Positions 8,579 to 17,381 of a stretch of 57,314 nucleotides of DNA are shown one piece after another. The stretch lies in assembly GCA_903847605.1 (NCBI GenBank), contig CAINED010000053.1, positions 1-57,314 on the forward strand, in the 5' to 3' direction. Under the pieces are notes generated by a model. The model did not search any database. It saw only the letters and a program-made list of their open reading frames with translations, and was not told the DNA's origin. Numbering within the stretch: position 1 is the stretch's first letter; every line of letters starts with the position of its first letter. This DNA comes from an uncultured Hyphomicrobiales bacterium (GTDB taxonomy: Bacteria; Pseudomonadota; Alphaproteobacteria; Rhizobiales; Beijerinckiaceae). A program made the translations under genes and the position numbers.

Positions 8579-9133
8579 TCAGCGCGAAAATTTGTGCGTA
8601 TTGCGCAGGTGCTCCGTGCCGAAAACCCAGTCCCAGAACCCCGTGGAGACCCCAAAATTGGTCTGCCCGGCGCGATAGTGATGCAGCATGTGACGCCGCC
8701 GCGCCCGCACCAGATAGCCGAGCTTCGGCTCGCGGATGTGATGGGTCGCCCAGTGCACGGAAATATAGGCGAGATAGCCGGCAAGCATGCCGGCTGTGAC
8801 ACCGGCTGCCGTCACCGGCTCGACGAACCAGAGCGGCACGAAAACGCAAAGCGATATCTGGATCACGCCGACCAGCGGCGGGGTGCCGAACAGAGCTTCC
8901 GGTTGTTCGTGATGCTCGTCGTGCAAATGGCGCAACCATGGCCATTCATGCAGCAGCCAGCGGTGGAATGCATATTCTATGAGCGTCCAGAGCACGAAAC
9001 CGCCCAGCACCGCGGCGGCGCTCACCCCGCCGCTCATCAGCGAAAGTTCGTAAGGGAGCCAATACAGAAAATAGGCGACAACCGGCGGGATGATAAAAAA
9101 GTCGAGGAAATACAAGAACTTGCCAAGATGCAT
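8579..9133 (-). CDS. Fatty acid hydroxylase / sterol desaturase family membrane protein
   Basis: The 184-residue integral membrane protein has several hydrophobic spans and the eight-histidine di-iron signature: HRWLLH, HLHDEHH, HWATHH and HMLHHY. Family members insert hydroxyls or double bonds into acyl chains, carotenoids or sterols at the cytoplasmic membrane. Its length matches short bacterial fatty-acid 2-hydroxylase-like proteins. It is transcribed away from topA and appears monocistronic. Substrate is not predictable. Confidence 0.88.
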   Translation of the reverse strand: MHLGKFLYFLDFFIIPPVVAYFLYWLPYELSLMSGGVSAAAVLGGFVLWTLIEYAFHRWLLHEWPWLRHLHDEHHEQPEALFGTPPLVGVIQISLCVFVPLWFVEPVTAAGVTAGMLAGYLAYISVHWATHHIREPKLGYLVRARRRHMLHHYRAGQTNFGVSTGFWDWVFGTEHLRNTHKFSR

Positions 9134-9390
9134 AATGCCGCCTCGTTGTTGGTCTGGGCCGCCTTCGATGCTGCTCTCTTGACCGAAAGTATTAGATTGG
9201 CGGAAACCGTCAAGGCCCCGCCCTGTCGCAGACCCGCGCCGCAGGCAGATTTGACAGGCGCGCCCCGCTTCTCCATTTTCCGCGCCCGAAACACCCCCCG
9301 GATCGCCGCCGGCTCAGCGCACGCGGCCCCCGTTTCCGGATTTTTTCTTCGCTATTTCAGGCTCTTGAGCCTGACGAGGATGCTTTTGAC

Positions 9391-12306
9391 ATGAATGCTG
9401 TGGTTATCGTCGAATCGCCCGCCAAGGCGAAGACGATCAACAAATATCTCGGCCGCGACTATGAGGTTTTCGCTTCGTTCGGCCATATTCGCGACCTGCC
9501 CGCCAAGGACGGCTCCGTCGATCCCGAGGCGGATTTCGCCATGCGCTGGGAAATGGACGGCAAGGCCTCCAAGCGCCTGACCGATATCGCCAATGCGGTG
9601 AAGGGCGCCGACAAGGTCATTCTCGCCACCGACCCGGATCGCGAAGGCGAGGCCATTTCCTGGCACATTCTGGAAGTTCTCAAGGGCAAGCGCGTCCTCA
9701 AGGACAAGGTGATTGAGAGGGTCGTCTTCAACGCGATCACCAAGTCGGCTGTGCTCGACGCCATGCGCAACCCGCGCGAAATCGACGCTGCGCTGGTGGA
9801 TGCCTATCTGGCGCGACGCGCCCTCGATTACCTCGTCGGCTTTAGCCTCTCGCCGGTTCTGTGGCGCAAGCTTCCCGGCGCGCGTTCGGCCGGTCGCGTC
9901 CAGTCCGTCGCGTTGCGCCTTGTTTGCGACCGGGAACTCGATATCGAGAAATTCGTCCCGCGCGAATACTGGTCGCTCGCGGCCCATCTGAAAACGAAGG
10001 ATGCCGCGCCTTTTGTTGCGCGCCTCGTCGGCGCGGATGGCGCGCGCATTCAGCGTCTCGACGTTGGCACGGGCGAGGAAGCCGAAGCTTTCAAGTCCGC
10101 GCTCGACAACGCCAGCTTCAAGATCGTTTCCGTCGAATCCAAACCGGCGCGCCGTAACCCATACGCACCCTTCACGACCTCGACATTGCAGCAGGAAGCC
10201 TCGCGCAAGTTGGGCCTCGCGCCGGCAACGACCATGCGTATCGCGCAGCGCCTCTACGAAGGCGTCGATGTCGGCGGCGAAACCGTTGGCCTCATCACCT
10301 ATATGCGTACCGACGGCGTCGACATGGCGCCCGAAGCGGTGGCTGGCGCGCGCGCGGTGATCGAAAAGGAATATGGCGCGAAATACGTGCCACAGGTGCC
10401 TCGCAAATACCAGACGAAGCAGAAGAACGCGCAGGAAGCGCACGAATGTATTCGCCCCACCGACATGACGCGCCTGCCGCGCCAGCTCAACAAGGTGCTG
10501 GAGAAGGATTCAGCGCGTCTTTATGAACTGATCTGGACGCGCTCCATCGCGAGCCAGATGGAATCCGCCGAGCTCGAGCGTACGACGGTTGAAATCGTCG
10601 CTCAGCCCAAGGCTCCCGCCAAATATTCAAGCGTCGATCTGCGCGCGACCGGACAGGTCGTGCGCTTCGACGGCTTCCTCGTCCTTTATCAGGAAGGCAA
10701 GGACGACGAGGAGGATGAAGAGAGCGGCCGCCTGCCACCGATGCAGGCAAACGATGAACTCTCGAAAGACAAGATCGAGATCGCCCAGCACTTCACCGAG
10801 CCGCCGCCGCGTTTCACCGAGGCGACGCTGGTCAAGCGCATGGAAGAACTCGGCATCGGCCGTCCGTCCACCTACGCTTCGACGCTGGCCGTTCTGCGCG
10901 ATCGCGACTACGTTCGCATCGACAAGAAGCGGCTCGTGCCGGAAGACAAGGGACGCCTCGTCGTCGCCTTCCTCGAAAGCTTCTTCTCGCGCTACGTCGA
11001 ATATGATTTCACGGCAGGACTCGAGGAACAGCTCGATCGCATCTCCAATTCGGAGATCGACTGGAAACAGGTGCTGCGCGACTTCTGGAAGGATTTCTCC
11101 GCCGCCATCGATGGCACGAAGGAGTTGCGCACAACGCAGGTTCTCGATGCGCTGAACGATCTCCTTGGCCCGCATATCTTCCCGGCAAAGGAAGACGGCG
11201 GCGATCCGCGCTCATGCCCCGCCTGCAGCGCCGGGCAGCTTTCGCTGAAGATCGGCAAGTTCGGCGCCTTCGTAGGCTGCTCGAACTATCCCGAATGCAG
11301 TTTTACGCGCCGTCTCGCAGCGCCCACGGGCGATGGCGATGGCGACAGCGATCGTCCCGGCGTCAAGGTTCTGGGTACCGATCCCGCTTCAGGCGACGAG
11401 GTCACGCTTCGCGATGGCCGCTTCGGTCCTTATGTGCAATTGGGCGAAGGCGAAAAACCAAAGCGCTCGTCTTTGCCGCGCGGGTTGCAACGCGATGCAG
11501 TCACGCTGGAGAAGGCTTTGGGCCTTCTTGCCCTGCCGCGCGAAGTCGCACGCCACCCGGACTCGGGTGAACCCATCGTCGCCAATATCGGCCGCTTCGG
11601 CCCCTATGTTCAGCACGGCAAGATGTACGCGTCGCTGACGCGCGACGATGACGTGTTGGAGATCGGCGCCAACCGCGCCATCGATCTCATCCGCACCAAG
11701 GAACAGGGCGGTAGTGGACGCGGCCCTGCCGTGGGCGGGCGCGACGTCGGCGAACATCCAAAGGGTGGCAAGATCGTCTTGCGCTCAGGCCGCTATGGTC
11801 CCTACGTCAATTGGGGCAAGGTCAACGCCAACATACCCAAGGATGTGAAGCCCGACGATGTGACGCTGGAACAGGCGATCGAGTTCATCAACGCGCGCGA
11901 AAGCGGTGGCGGCGGTGCAGCCGTCTCCGGCCGCGTTCTCGGCGAATATCCCAGTAACGGCGGCACGATCACCGTGCGCGACGGCCGCTACGGCGCTTAC
12001 GTCAATCTCGGCAAGGTCAACGCGACGATTCCGAAATCGATGAATGCGGAATCGATCACCTTGCAGGAAGCGATCGAACTGATCGACGAAAAGGGCGGCG
12101 CGCCCGCGAAGAAGCCTGCGAGGAAAGCAGCAGCAAAGAAAGCGGCGCCCACAAAGAAGGCTGCGGCGAAGAAGAAAGTTGAAGTCGAGGACAGCGACGA
12201 GCCACCGTTTGAGGCGAGCGCTTCCACGAAGAAGCCGGCGGCAAAAGCTGCAGCAAAAAAGGCCCCGGCCAAGAAGGCTGCAAAGAAAGCCGCGAAGAAG
12301 AAATAA
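9391..12306 (+). CDS. topA: DNA topoisomerase I (type IA)
   Basis: The 971-residue enzyme relaxes negatively supercoiled DNA. The Toprim domain opens with VVIVESPAKAKTINKYLG and contains LATDPDREGEAISWH; the active-site tyrosine is Y304 in GLITYMRTD. A C4 zinc finger (CPAC near 608 and CSNYPEC near 635) is followed by several topoisomerase C-terminal repeats with the GRFGPYVQ motif. The last ~65 residues are an alanine/lysine-rich, histone-H1-like tail, known from several alphaproteobacterial and actinobacterial TopA proteins, likely aiding processive DNA binding. Upstream dprA, often adjacent in this order, is not present. Confidence 0.97.
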   Translation: MNAVVIVESPAKAKTINKYLGRDYEVFASFGHIRDLPAKDGSVDPEADFAMRWEMDGKASKRLTDIANAVKGADKVILATDPDREGEAISWHILEVLKGKRVLKDKVIERVVFNAITKSAVLDAMRNPREIDAALVDAYLARRALDYLVGFSLSPVLWRKLPGARSAGRVQSVALRLVCDRELDIEKFVPREYWSLAAHLKTKDAAPFVARLVGADGARIQRLDVGTGEEAEAFKSALDNASFKIVSVESKPARRNPYAPFTTSTLQQEASRKLGLAPATTMRIAQRLYEGVDVGGETVGLITYMRTDGVDMAPEAVAGARAVIEKEYGAKYVPQVPRKYQTKQKNAQEAHECIRPTDMTRLPRQLNKVLEKDSARLYELIWTRSIASQMESAELERTTVEIVAQPKAPAKYSSVDLRATGQVVRFDGFLVLYQEGKDDEEDEESGRLPPMQANDELSKDKIEIAQHFTEPPPRFTEATLVKRMEELGIGRPSTYASTLAVLRDRDYVRIDKKRLVPEDKGRLVVAFLESFFSRYVEYDFTAGLEEQLDRISNSEIDWKQVLRDFWKDFSAAIDGTKELRTTQVLDALNDLLGPHIFPAKEDGGDPRSCPACSAGQLSLKIGKFGAFVGCSNYPECSFTRRLAAPTGDGDGDSDRPGVKVLGTDPASGDEVTLRDGRFGPYVQLGEGEKPKRSSLPRGLQRDAVTLEKALGLLALPREVARHPDSGEPIVANIGRFGPYVQHGKMYASLTRDDDVLEIGANRAIDLIRTKEQGGSGRGPAVGGRDVGEHPKGGKIVLRSGRYGPYVNWGKVNANIPKDVKPDDVTLEQAIEFINARESGGGGAAVSGRVLGEYPSNGGTITVRDGRYGAYVNLGKVNATIPKSMNAESITLQEAIELIDEKGGAPAKKPARKAAAKKAAPTKKAAAKKKVEVEDSDEPPFEASASTKKPAAKAAAKKAPAKKAAKKAAKKK

Positions 12307-12315
12307 TCGAAACAG

Positions 12316-12344
12316 CGCCGCCTTCGGGCGGCGTTTTTCTTTTT
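12316..12344 (+). terminator. Rho-independent terminator of topA
   Basis: A seven-pair perfect stem CGCCGCC / GGCGGCG with a TTCG tetraloop is followed by TTTTTCTTTTT, nine bases after the topA stop codon. Confidence 0.93.
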
Positions 12345-12385
12345 GCGCTTCAAGGGCCATCCACAGAATCACGTCTGTCAACACT

Positions 12386-12414
12386 TTGACGTTTTCGCCG
12401 CACAATCATTAGAT
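12386..12414 (+). promoter_or_regulatory. Putative sigma-70-type promoter of tex
   Basis: TTGACG at 12386-12391 and TTAGAT at 12409-12414 are separated by 17 bases, downstream of the topA terminator and about 50 bases before the tex start codon. Confidence 0.5.
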
Positions 12415-12460
12415 GCGCGCAAATGCCCGCGGCTGCTTCGCCGCACAAAGTGGATAGAAA

Positions 12461-14797
12461 ATGCTCTCGATATCGCAACGTATCGCCGCCGACATCGGCG
12501 CGAAGGATTCGCAGGTTCAGGCCGCTGTCGCCCTGCTCGACGAAGGCTCGACCGTGCCCTTCATCGCCCGCTATCGAAAGGAAGCCACGGGCGGGCTCGA
12601 CGATACCCAATTGCGCAATCTCGAGGAAAAGCTGCGCTATCTGCGCGAGCTGGAGGACCGGCGCAAAACCATCGTCGCCTCCATCGAGGAACAGGGCAAG
12701 ATGACCGACGATCTGCGACGGCAGGTCATGGAAGCCGACAGCAAGGCGCGCCTCGAAGATCTCTATCTTCCCTACAAGCCCAAGCGCCGCACCAAGGCGC
12801 AGATAGCGCGCGAGAGCGGGCTCGAACCGCTGGCCGATTTGCTGCTCGCAAAGCCCGAACTCGACCCGAAAGCGGAAGCCGCTGCCTTCGTCGACAAGGA
12901 GAAGAACGTCGAGACCCCGGAAGCTGCGCTCGATGGCGCGCGCGCCATCCTGGTCGAGCGTTTTTCAGAAGACGCCGCTTTGCTCGGACGGCTGCGCGAG
13001 ATGTTCTGGGGCGGCGGCCAGCTTGTATCGAAAGTACGCGACGGCAAGCAGAAGGACGGCGAGAAGTTCAAGGACTATTTCGATTTCTCCGAGCCCCTGA
13101 CGAAACTGCCTTCGCACCGCATCCTCGCGATGTTCCGCGGCGAAAAGGAAGACGTGCTGGCGCTCGATCTCGTAGCCGAGCCCGGCAAGCCCGACGATAC
13201 GACGCCTGGTATCTTCGAGAATGCCATTGCTTCGCATGTCGGCATTTCCCAGCGCGGCCGGCCCGCCGACAAGTGGCTCAACGACACCGTGCGGTTCGGC
13301 TGGCGTTTTCGTATTCGCTCTTCGCTCGCCGTCGATCTGCGCGTGCGTCTCTGGCAGAAGGCGGAGGACGATGGCGTCAAGGTATTCGCCGACAATCTGC
13401 GCGATCTCCTCCTCGCAGCCCCTGCCGGCACACGCGCAACCATGGGCCTCGATCCCGGCTTCCGCACGGGCGTGAAGGTCGCGGTCGTCGATCCCACCGG
13501 AAAGGTGCTTGATACTGCGGTCATATATCCTCACGAGCCGCAACGGCGCTGGGATGAAGCGATCATGGCGCTTGCTGCCTTGTGCGGAAAGCACAAGGTC
13601 GATCTGATCGCCATCGGCAATGGCACGGCTTCGCGCGAGACGGAGAAACTCGCCGGCGATCTCATCAAGAAGTTTTCCGAACTCAAGGTCACCAAGGTGA
13701 TCGTCTCGGAAGCTGGCGCGTCCGTCTATTCCGCATCGGCCTATGCCTCGCAGGAATTGCCGGGCCTCGATGTTTCGCTTCGCGGCGCGGTATCCATCGC
13801 GCGCCGCCTGCAAGACCCGCTCGCCGAACTTGTGAAGATCGATCCGAAATCGATCGGCGTTGGCCAGTACCAGCACGATCTCGCCGAATTCAAACTGTCG
13901 CGTTCGCTCGACAATGTCGTCGAAGATTGCGTGAACAGCGTCGGCGTCGATGTGAACACCGCTTCCCCGCCCCTGCTGGCCCGCGTATCGGGCCTCGGCG
14001 AATCACTGGCGCAGAACATCGTGCAGTTCCGCGAGGCGAACGGGAGGTTCAGCACCCGGGCCGAACTGAAAAAGGTGCCGCGCCTCGGGCCGAAAGCATT
14101 TGAGCAAGCGGCGGGCTTTCTGCGCATTGTCGATGGCGACGATCCGCTCGACTCCTCGGGCGTTCATCCCGAGGCCTATCCCGTCGTGCGCAAGATTCTC
14201 GACGCCACGGGCAAGGAACTGAAGCAGCTCATCGGCGACGCAAAATCCTTGCGTGCCCTGCCCGCGGCAAAATTCACCGACGAGAAGTTCGGCGTTCCCA
14301 CTGTGACCGACATTTTGCGCGAACTCGAAAAGCCCGGCCGCGACCCGCGCCCTGCCTTCAAGACAGCCGAGTTCATGGAAGGCGTGGAGACGCTCAGCGA
14401 TCTCAAGCCGGGCATGATCCTCGAAGGCACAGTGACGAATGTCGCCGCCTTCGGCGCCTTCGTCGATATCGGCGTGCATCAGGACGGGCTGGTCCATATC
14501 TCTGCGCTGTCGAACACGTTTGTGAAGGATCCGCGCGATGTCGTGCGCCCCGGAACTATTGTTAAAGTGAAAGTTCTGGAAGTCGACGTGCAGCGCAAGC
14601 GCATCGCGTTGACCATGCGCATGTCGGACGAGCCAGGCAAACAGGACAATCGGGCGAGTGGCCCGCGGCCCACGGGCAATCAGAATTTCCAGCCGAGAAG
14701 CGGTAGCGCCAACAATGCGTCACGCCAGACGACGCCAAGCCTCGGCGGCGCACTGGCCGAAGCGATGAAACGCGCATCTGACAACAGGAAGAGTTAG
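12461..14797 (+). CDS. tex: Tex family RNA-binding transcription accessory protein
   Basis: The 778-residue protein has the full Tex order: N-terminal helical region with [19 protein letters not shown], a YqgF/RNase H-like domain around 325-450 ([16 protein letters not shown]), helix-hairpin-helix motifs around 480-565 ([18 protein letters not shown]) and an S1 RNA-binding domain around 645-720 ([21 protein letters not shown]). Tex binds nucleic acid and affects transcription, in some bacteria toxin gene expression or stress survival. It has its own promoter after the topA terminator and overlaps the end of the convergent Rieske gene by four bases. Confidence 0.95.
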   Translation: MLSISQRIAADIGAKDSQVQAAVALLDEGSTVPFIARYRKEATGGLDDTQLRNLEEKLRYLRELEDRRKTIVASIEEQGKMTDDLRRQVMEADSKARLEDLYLPYKPKRRTKAQIARESGLEPLADLLLAKPELDPKAEAAAFVDKEKNVETPEAALDGARAILVERFSEDAALLGRLREMFWGGGQLVSKVRDGKQKDGEKFKDYFDFSEPLTKLPSHRILAMFRGEKEDVLALDLVAEPGKPDDTTPGIFENAIASHVGISQRGRPADKWLNDTVRFGWRFRIRSSLAVDLRVRLWQKAEDDGVKVFADNLRDLLLAAPAGTRATMGLDPGFRTGVKVAVVDPTGKVLDTAVIYPHEPQRRWDEAIMALAALCGKHKVDLIAIGNGTASRETEKLAGDLIKKFSELKVTKVIVSEAGASVYSASAYASQELPGLDVSLRGAVSIARRLQDPLAELVKIDPKSIGVGQYQHDLAEFKLSRSLDNVVEDCVNSVGVDVNTASPPLLARVSGLGESLAQNIVQFREANGRFSTRAELKKVPRLGPKAFEQAAGFLRIVDGDDPLDSSGVHPEAYPVVRKILDATGKELKQLIGDAKSLRALPAAKFTDEKFGVPTVTDILRELEKPGRDPRPAFKTAEFMEGVETLSDLKPGMILEGTVTNVAAFGAFVDIGVHQDGLVHISALSNTFVKDPRDVVRPGTIVKVKVLEVDVQRKRIALTMRMSDEPGKQDNRASGPRPTGNQNFQPRSGSANNASRQTTPSLGGALAEAMKRASDNRKS

Positions 14798-16008
14798 GCT
14801 AAGACGAGCGCCTTCCAGTCATTCATCTTGGGGATAAGGAGAGCATCGGCTTTTATGGCGCGATAGGATTCAGCCAGGCCCTTCATGCCTGAAAGCTGTT
14901 CTCCGTTCATATGCTCTTTCACTGCGGTCAGAAGATGCCGCCGTAACCAGACAACGGCCAGATCGCCTTCATTGAGAAACTCCCTGGAACGGTCGGCAAT
15001 GCGTCCCTGACTCCAGGCCACCGCAAAGTCTTCCGTGTTCAAATGGCGCGTAAAGCCACTGAAATGTCCGGCCTCCATGGCATCGCGATCCTGTCCCCAG
15101 TGCCCTTCCGGCCCTGATGTGGGCGCTGGCGGATAATCGCCTCTGTCGGGCGCTGGATTTGCATAGGATGGCTTGAGGGGACGGTGGCGATTATATCGTA
15201 TCATCCAGTGTGTCGTATGCAGATCGTCATTCGGGGTCGAAAAGATAACCAGTCGATCGCCGTCCGGCATTTCTTCAGGGCAGATGAATGCGTACCATGG
15301 CATAACGAACTGGTTGACGCGGATATACGATTTCTCGTCGGGCGCATTCCTTATTGCAGCGTATCGATAGCCACCGGCGACCGATTGAAATTCGTAGGTC
15401 GGAGCCGTATCGAAACTTGCATAGGGAATATCGATGCCTTTGAGCCAATGGCTGTGCAAGATAGCCACATGCGCGGAATCCAGTCCGCCTTCGACATCCT
15501 GCACCCAGTTGTATGGCAATTGCTGGTGGATGGCGTAAACTTGGTCTTCGGGAACATGATTGAACTCGAAGTCCGGAAATGCCTTTGCCGGTCCTTTGCC
15601 CAACCACACCCAGATTATTCCTCCCGCTTCCCGAACCGGATAATGCTGCAGAGGCACGCGCTTGCAAAATTCCGCGGCGTTATGCGGCTGAGTGGGCACT
15701 TCCAGCACTGTCCCATCCACACCATATTTCCACCCATGAAAGATGCACCTCAATGCGTTATCCTCGTTGCGGGCCAATGCCAGCGAGGCGCGGCGGTGGG
15801 GACAATTCTCGTCGAAGAAGCCGACACGCCCGTCCGAAGCGCGGAACGCAACGAACTGCTCGCCCAGCAAACGCACACGTAATGGACTCTTTCCCGGAAG
15901 AATCTTGATTGAAAGGGCTGCCGGGAACCAGAAATTCTCTCGCAGCATCTGCCCCATGGGAGCGCCGTACTCCACACGCGTAATGAGTTCGTTCTCTTCG
16001 GCTTTCAT
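14794..16008 (-). CDS. Rieske non-heme iron oxygenase, phthalate dioxygenase-like
   Basis: The 404-residue protein has a Rieske [2Fe-2S] site C69-x-H71 ... C88-x2-H91 (CPHR and CIFHGW) and a mononuclear iron site in [15 protein letters not shown]. It would hydroxylate an aromatic ring or demethylate an ether with electrons from a separate reductase, which is not encoded nearby. Base composition is visibly more AT-rich than tex or rnr, and the orientation opposes both, pointing to acquisition by transfer. It follows an aldo/keto reductase on the same strand, 49 bp away, and they probably form one unit. Confidence 0.9.
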   Translation of the reverse strand: MKAEENELITRVEYGAPMGQMLRENFWFPAALSIKILPGKSPLRVRLLGEQFVAFRASDGRVGFFDENCPHRRASLALARNEDNALRCIFHGWKYGVDGTVLEVPTQPHNAAEFCKRVPLQHYPVREAGGIIWVWLGKGPAKAFPDFEFNHVPEDQVYAIHQQLPYNWVQDVEGGLDSAHVAILHSHWLKGIDIPYASFDTAPTYEFQSVAGGYRYAAIRNAPDEKSYIRVNQFVMPWYAFICPEEMPDGDRLVIFSTPNDDLHTTHWMIRYNRHRPLKPSYANPAPDRGDYPPAPTSGPEGHWGQDRDAMEAGHFSGFTRHLNTEDFAVAWSQGRIADRSREFLNEGDLAVVWLRRHLLTAVKEHMNGEQLSGMKGLAESYRAIKADALLIPKMNDWKALVLA

Positions 16009-16057
16009 GGCTCACTCCTATGCAACAAGCTCGACGGCAGAGACTGCCAAGTCAGCT

Positions 16058-17083
16058 TCAGGCTGCAAAGAAACCTTGTTCAAACACATTCGCGATTTCA
16101 CGCAAATCACGCGGGTTAAGTGCCCCGCCATCGGATGCCTTTGCGGCTTCTTCCAAATGGGCGGGTTCAGATATGCCGCATACAATCGTCGACACAGCCT
16201 GATGCGAAAGAACGAAGCGGTAGGCTTCATGCGACAGCGTCCGCCCCTCCTTCGCCAAAAACCTGAATCTTCGTCCACGATCTAATTCGGGCTCAAGGAA
16301 TTGAGGATTGTCCCGGTAATACCCCCGTGACAGCGGATGGCGGGCACTATTGCCTCCGGTCAGAATACGGTCAGTCAGAGCCCCGCCCGCCAGCGGCCGG
16401 ATGACTGCCACTCCGGCGCCGGCTTTCTCCGCCGCGTCGAACAGCCCTTGATAGTCTTCTTCAGGCGGAAAACCGCTCACCTTTGTGGCCGCAGTGGGAT
16501 TGGCAAGATTGTACCATGCGTTAATGGCTGCGAACTCGCCCGTGGCAAGAAGGGGCAGAACGGCTCGAGTTTCGGACGCCTCGCACGCCAGCCCCAGGAA
16601 ACGGACCTTGCCTTCTTTTCTCAGCTTCTCCATGACCGGCGTCACTTCATTGAGAACGTCGTCTGGATTGAGCCTCATCCAGACGCGCACCCCGGCGTTT
16701 CTCATCATGCGCACGGGGTTATGCAGCATGTATATATCGACATGCTCACGCCGAAGGCGAAGCAGGCTGTCTTCGAGGCTTTGGCGAACCTTGTGCCGGA
16801 TCAGGCCAGCGGACACTTCTTCCGGCATGATCTCCACTTTCGTGATGATCTGCGCTTCCGGAGCACCGATTTCTCGCAAGACGCGTCCGAGATTGGCTTC
16901 GCCAAGGCCTTTTCCATAGTCCGGAGAACAGTCGAATGTATTGACGCCCAGTTCAAGGGCTCGTTCCACCAGCTGGATCTGCTCTTTCGATGTTCCGTAG
17001 ATGATGCCACCTGCGTTATCACCCGTGCCAAGGGCAATTTCCGACAATTGGATGGGCCATTTTCCGAGTTGCCGATATTTCAC
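16058..17083 (-). CDS. Aldo/keto reductase
   Basis: The 341-residue TIM-barrel NADPH-dependent oxidoreductase has the tetrad D51, Y56, K82, H121 in FDCSPDYGKG, ITKVEI and YMLHNPV. The C-terminal VSTIVCGISEPAHLEEA matches the cofactor-binding loop. It would reduce an aldehyde or ketone, or oxidise the reverse. It is co-oriented with the Rieske oxygenase, shares its lower GC, and the pair lies between the core genes tex and rnr. Partner function in a small degradative module is inference. Confidence 0.9.
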   Translation of the reverse strand: MKYRQLGKWPIQLSEIALGTGDNAGGIIYGTSKEQIQLVERALELGVNTFDCSPDYGKGLGEANLGRVLREIGAPEAQIITKVEIMPEEVSAGLIRHKVRQSLEDSLLRLRREHVDIYMLHNPVRMMRNAGVRVWMRLNPDDVLNEVTPVMEKLRKEGKVRFLGLACEASETRAVLPLLATGEFAAINAWYNLANPTAATKVSGFPPEEDYQGLFDAAEKAGAGVAVIRPLAGGALTDRILTGGNSARHPLSRGYYRDNPQFLEPELDRGRRFRFLAKEGRTLSHEAYRFVLSHQAVSTIVCGISEPAHLEEAAKASDGGALNPRDLREIANVFEQGFFAA

Positions 17084-17381
17084 GGGCGCGCCCTTATGGT
17101 AAGCTTTTGCCGCTCACTTTGCGCCATTTCCGGCCTCCCCATTGATCATCCAGTCCAAGCATGTGCGGATGATTATCTATTTTGGCTCAAGTTTGGCCGA
17201 AGATCTTGCATGTGACAAGGTGCGGCCGCCCGGCCCGGATACTATATATGGGCCGATCCAAGCTCATTTGCGGGTGTTTGCCCGGATTGATCGACGGCGT
17301 AAATTTGGCGAAACTCGAATTTGCACTAAGTTCCGGTCTTCGCCGCAACAACAGCAACTTGCGGCTGGTCCCTGAAAGACA
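17084..17381. other. Intergenic region between aldo/keto reductase and rnr
   Basis: The 298-bp divergent gap is AT-richer than its right flank. It should carry promoters for both genes; a TACTATATAT stretch near 17240 is a possible -10 zone, but I find no convincing -35 partner. No gene, RNA or repeat recognised. Confidence 0.5.

Noticed and set aside
12343..13512. 389-residue open frame overlapping tex
   Set aside because: Arg/His/Ser-rich translation typical of an out-of-frame shadow of a GC-rich gene; tex in the other frame is clearly conserved.
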